Positions 60,771-64,000 of a stretch of 64,000 nucleotides of DNA are shown here, one piece after another. Every line of letters starts with the position of its first letter. The first letter of the stretch is position 1. The stretch spans positions 114,584 through 178,583 of the forward strand of contig NZ_LR735002.1 of NCBI RefSeq assembly GCF_900009265.2. Reading direction: 5' to 3'. This stretch comes from Planktothrix paucivesiculata PCC 9631. Its GTDB lineage: Bacteria > Cyanobacteriota > Cyanobacteriia > Cyanobacteriales > Microcoleaceae. The notes beneath the pieces are model-generated. The model was given only the letters and a program-made list of their open reading frames with translations, did not search any database and was not told where the DNA came from. The translations under genes were made by a program, and so were the position numbers.

Positions 60771-60912
60771 GGTAACTTACAGCAAATTTTAGCTGGATAG
60801 TGTTTTCCGGTTGCATCATAACTGATCTTGGATCTAAAATCAACTCTGGAACATCCATTCGTCATTTCCTAATATTCTTACCGATTTAATTCAATAGTTT
60901 TGATGCTAATTT

Positions 60913-61797
60913 ATGGATTTTTTACTCAAAAAACTGCCCCATCCCACCGGGGAAAATCGAAAAACCAAAACTCTCCTAATCCTATTGCTTCCGGCTACCA
61001 TTTGGTTACTGATTTTTTTTGTTATTCCCCTGATTATTGTCTTGATTTATAGCTTTTTAGAACGGGGAAACTATGGGGGAGTAACTTGGGAATTTACTCT
61101 CAAAAATTATCAACGATTAGCCAATGATTTGTACCTGAATATTATTTGGCGATCGCTGGGTTTAGCATCATTAACCACCTTAATTTGTTTAATAATTGGT
61201 TATCCTATTGCCTTTTTTATTGCAATTTCTTCTGGCCGTTGGCGAAACCTGTTATTGTTTTTAGTGATTATTCCCTTCTGGACAAATTTTCTAGTTAGAA
61301 CCTATGCTTGGATGGTTATTCTTCGTTCTGAAGGAGTGATTAATACCTTTTTACAAAGTTTGAATTTAATTTCTGAACCTCTGAATTTACTATTTACTCC
61401 CTTCGCCGTTATTGTCGGTTTAATTTATGGTTATTTACCCTTTATGATTCTACCCTTATATGCCACCATTGAACGATTAAACTTTTCTTTAGTTGAAGCG
61501 GCTCAAGACTTAGGTGCAAATCATATTAGAACGTTTTTTAGAATTATTTTACCCTTAACTTTACCAGGAATTATTGCCGGATCTATCCTAGTTTTTATTC
61601 CCGCTTTAGGGGCATTTATTACCCCGGATATTCTCGGAGGAGCAAAAACAGTTATGGTGGGAAATTTAATCCAAAATCAATTTTTACAAGCCCGGGATTG
61701 GCCCTTTGGCTCGGCTTTGTCCATGGGATTAATGATATTAGTCTTAATTCCTGTTATGATTTATTTTAGAAGTTCTAATACAGATAATTTATATTAA
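60913..61797 (+). CDS. potB: Spermidine/putrescine ABC permease PotB
   Basis: 294 residues with six transmembrane segments. The PotB-type start is seen in LLLPATIWLLIFFVIPLIIV and the EAA loop in EAAQDLGANHIRTFFRIILP (about residue 195). It forms the membrane channel with PotC for polyamine uptake. It is the first gene of potB-potC-potD. No potA ATPase gene is in the window; it must be supplied elsewhere. Confidence 0.92.
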   Translation: MDFLLKKLPHPTGENRKTKTLLILLLPATIWLLIFFVIPLIIVLIYSFLERGNYGGVTWEFTLKNYQRLANDLYLNIIWRSLGLASLTTLICLIIGYPIAFFIAISSGRWRNLLLFLVIIPFWTNFLVRTYAWMVILRSEGVINTFLQSLNLISEPLNLLFTPFAVIVGLIYGYLPFMILPLYATIERLNFSLVEAAQDLGANHIRTFFRIILPLTLPGIIAGSILVFIPALGAFITPDILGGAKTVMVGNLIQNQFLQARDWPFGSALSMGLMILVLIPVMIYFRSSNTDNLY

Positions 61798-61801
61798 AAC
61801 C

Positions 61802-62671
61802 ATGAATATTCAAACCCTAGATAATTTTATTCATACCTGGGGAAAAACAGGATTAAAACTACAAGCTACCCTAGTTTTTGCTTTTCTTTACTTACCGATT
61901 TTAATTTTAATCATTTATTCCTTTAATGACTCTCGGTTTAATTCAAATTGGACGGGATTTACATTAAAATGGTATCAAAAGTTATTCAGTGGCTTAACCG
62001 AAAGTACCGCCGATATTTCTACCCAAAGCCTCTGGAATTCCTTACAAAATAGCTTGATTATTGCGATCGCTTCCACCTTAATTGCCTCTATTTTAGGAAC
62101 TATGGTAGCATTGGCTTTAGAGAGATTTAGGTTTCCGGGTGCTAAATTATTAGAAGCATTATTATTATTACCAATTATTATTCCTGAAATTACATTAGGC
62201 GTTTCCCTATTAGTCTTTTTTACCTTAGTTTTTAGAATCCTAGAAAATCTCACCGGAATTCGCTTGACTTTAGGCTTACCATCGGTAATTATTAGTCATG
62301 CTACCTTTAGTATTGCCTTCATTACTATTACGGTCAGGGCGCGTTTATCCGACTTAGATCCCGCTTTAGAAGAAGCAGCATTAGATTTAGGAGCTAATGA
62401 ATGGAAAACCTTTTGGTGCATTACTTTCCCCTTAATTTTTCCCGCTATTTTAAGCGGTGCATTATTAGCATTTACCATCTCCTTAGATGATTTTGTTGTC
62501 ACCTTTTTTACCACAGGAGTCGGTGCAACAACCTTACCTTTATTTGTCTATGGAATGATTAAATTATCCGTCAGTCCAGTAATTAATGCAATTTCAACTT
62601 TAATGTTACTCGCTTCTCTTTTATTGGTAATATCATCCTTAAAATTACAAGAGGGAGTCAAGGTAAGATAG
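61802..62671 (+). CDS. potC: Spermidine/putrescine ABC permease PotC
   Basis: 289 residues, six transmembrane segments. PotC markers are LKLQATLVFAFLYLPILILI, FTLKWYQKLF, and the EAA loop in EEAALDLGANEWKTFWCITF. It starts 4 nt after potB and is its partner permease. Confidence 0.92.
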   Translation: MNIQTLDNFIHTWGKTGLKLQATLVFAFLYLPILILIIYSFNDSRFNSNWTGFTLKWYQKLFSGLTESTADISTQSLWNSLQNSLIIAIASTLIASILGTMVALALERFRFPGAKLLEALLLLPIIIPEITLGVSLLVFFTLVFRILENLTGIRLTLGLPSVIISHATFSIAFITITVRARLSDLDPALEEAALDLGANEWKTFWCITFPLIFPAILSGALLAFTISLDDFVVTFFTTGVGATTLPLFVYGMIKLSVSPVINAISTLMLLASLLLVISSLKLQEGVKVR

Positions 62672-62769
62672 TAAGCGAGGATACTCCTAGTGCTTGTATT
62701 TACAAGGGATTAAGTTTAAAATTAATCAGTCCATAACTCACCTTACACATTAATCTTTATTTTTCAAAC

Positions 62770-63852
62770 ATGAAACGAATTCTAACCTTAATTCTACTAT
62801 TCTGTTTAGGTGTATTTTTACCCTTTGGCTGCACAGCAAATCAGTCTAACACCCCGCCGACCACGCCTACAGCAAATGTCCTGAATATTTATAACTGGTC
62901 AACCTATATTGACCCAGAAGTTCTTAAAGCCTTTGAGCAAAAACATCAAGTTAAAGTTAATTATGATACTTATGATAGTGCCGAAAGTCTTTATGCTAAA
63001 TTAAAAGCCGGAAACCCAGGTTATGACGTGGCATTCCCCCCAGATTATATGGTTAAAATTATGGTAAAAGAACAAATGTTAGAGGAGTTAGACCCGGCTA
63101 ATATTGCTAATATCAAAAATATTGAACCAAAATTTCTAAATCCTCCCTATGATCCAGGAAATAAATATAGTATTCCCTATCAATGGATCACGTTAGGAAT
63201 TGGCTATAATCTCAAAAAAACCGGAGAAGAAATCAATAGTTGGTCAGCATTAATTGATCCCAAATATCAAGGAAAAGTAGGTTTATTAGATGATATGCGC
63301 CATACAATGGGGGCTGTTTTAATGTATTTAGGCTATAGTCCCAATACAAAAAATCCCGAAGAAATCAAACAAGCGAGAGATTTCTTAATTAAAAATAAAG
63401 ATAATATTGCCGCTTTTGTTCCCGATACCGGTCAGCAATTATTAAATCAAGGAGAGGTGAGTTTGACCATGGAATATAGTGGCGATATTTTTCAAGTTAT
63501 GGCAGAAAATCCTGATTTACGATATGTTATTCCCAAAGAAGGCAGTATTATTGGTATGGATAATATGGTGATTCCCAAAGGCGCACCAAACAAAAAACTC
63601 GCTGAAACCTTTATTAACTTTATTTTGGAACCGGAAAATAGTGCCAAAATCTCTAATTTTATTAATTATGCTTCCCCCAATAAAGTTGCAATTGATCAGA
63701 AATTAATTGAAGCTGAAAACTTAAAAAATCCTGGAATTTATCCCCCTCCAGAAGTTTTTGATAAACTCCAATATCTCCAAGATGTAGGAGAAGCCACCCA
63801 ATTATATGATCAAGCTTGGACAGAAGTTAAAGCCGGTGTTGGGAATGGGTAA
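62770..63852 (+). CDS. potD: Polyamine-binding lipoprotein PotD
   Basis: 360 residues. The N-terminus (RILTLILLFCLGVFLPFGC, then TANQSN) is a lipoprotein-type signal with C21. The mature protein matches PotD/PotF: LNIYNWSTYIDPEVLKAFEQ, then YDTYDSAESLYAKLKAGNPG, then YDVAFPPDYMV and SLTMEYSGDIFQVMAENPDL. It captures spermidine or putrescine outside the membrane and delivers it to PotBC. It follows potC by 98 bp. Confidence 0.93.
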   Translation: MKRILTLILLFCLGVFLPFGCTANQSNTPPTTPTANVLNIYNWSTYIDPEVLKAFEQKHQVKVNYDTYDSAESLYAKLKAGNPGYDVAFPPDYMVKIMVKEQMLEELDPANIANIKNIEPKFLNPPYDPGNKYSIPYQWITLGIGYNLKKTGEEINSWSALIDPKYQGKVGLLDDMRHTMGAVLMYLGYSPNTKNPEEIKQARDFLIKNKDNIAAFVPDTGQQLLNQGEVSLTMEYSGDIFQVMAENPDLRYVIPKEGSIIGMDNMVIPKGAPNKKLAETFINFILEPENSAKISNFINYASPNKVAIDQKLIEAENLKNPGIYPPPEVFDKLQYLQDVGEATQLYDQAWTEVKAGVGNG

Positions 63853-63937
63853 TGGGTAATACTTCGACTTCGCTCAGTAACAGGGTAATGGGTAATTACG
63901 AATTACGAATTACGAATTACGAATTACGAATGGGTAA
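63847..63937. repeat. Heptanucleotide STRR repeats (GGGTAAT and AATTACG)
   Basis: Two runs of GGGTAAT (near 63847 and 63882) frame TTCGACTTCGCTCAG, and AATTACG is repeated five times at 63894-63928. Such short tandemly repeated repetitive sequences are characteristic of filamentous cyanobacteria. They lie just after potD. Confidence 0.92.
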
Positions 63938-63949
63938 TAGCAAAAGTTT

Positions 63950-64000
63950 ACCTCCCCTGCCTCCCCTGCTCCCCCTACCTCCCCTACCTCCCCTGCCTCC
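63950..64000. repeat. C-rich minisatellite at the window end
   Basis: Units of the CCTCCCCTGC type, the same family as at 27568-27625. The run continues to the end of the window. Confidence 0.85.

Noticed and set aside
63894..63928. Five-fold AATTACG repeats as a CRISPR or iteron array
   Set aside because: Seven-base tandem units without spacers are the known STRR type of cyanobacteria.

Overview
The window is cyanobacterial chromosome, most likely from a filamentous Oscillatoriales organism close to Planktothrix or Oscillatoria (inference). The evidence is carboxysome shell genes (ccmK3, ccmK4), a cytochrome c6, a plastoquinone-type UbiD, many GCGATCGC (HIP1) sites, AT-rich sequence, heptanucleotide STRR repeats, and several cyanobacterial transposon and palindromic-repeat families.

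Region by region. 1-9.6 kb is an integrative element resembling a phage satellite or small plasmid. It carries a tyrosine integrase, a Toprim/VapE-type primase-helicase, a Cro-like regulator and small membrane or hypothetical proteins, but no structural genes. One of its genes is split by an ISAs1-type insertion sequence, and its right border lies next to a higB fragment. 10-14 kb holds ccmK3-ccmK4, an IS5-type element with a broken transposase, and a Uma2 gene split by an IS701-type element; both of these insertions can be undone on paper from their target duplications. 14-34 kb is mostly housekeeping and accessory chromosome: mtnA, an FAD reductase, RelE- and VapBC-type toxin-antitoxin (TA) modules, a STAND NTPase, a cyst(e)ine C-S lyase, a RecB-like nuclease, DevC/DevA-type ABC exporter parts, cytochrome c6, tex, and a MarR-controlled transporter pair with two clear operators.

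35.0-38.7 kb is the most interesting block. It encodes a transglycosylase of the TGT/DpdA superfamily that also carries the archaeosine-synthase-like motif PC-x3-KPY-x2-S-x2-H, followed by a DUF262 (ParB/Srx-fold) protein and a HEPN protein. I read it as a candidate 7-deazaguanine nucleic-acid modification and defence locus. 38.7-47.6 kb is rich in small defence-type genes: three more HigBA-type modules, one with a nonsense mutation in the toxin; an RNase III fused to a HEPN domain; an IS982-type element containing a 33-bp minisatellite; and an orphan DNA methyltransferase. uvrA also lies here.

47.6-64 kb is chromosome again: a dipeptide-type permease, ubiD, a miniature transposon related to the IS701-type element, a 1492-residue TPR-GT61-TPR protein next to an RTX protein, a DUF1350 hydrolase, a rhomboid protease, several exported proteins of unknown function, and potBCD for polyamine uptake. 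The window ends in heptamer and C-rich repeats.
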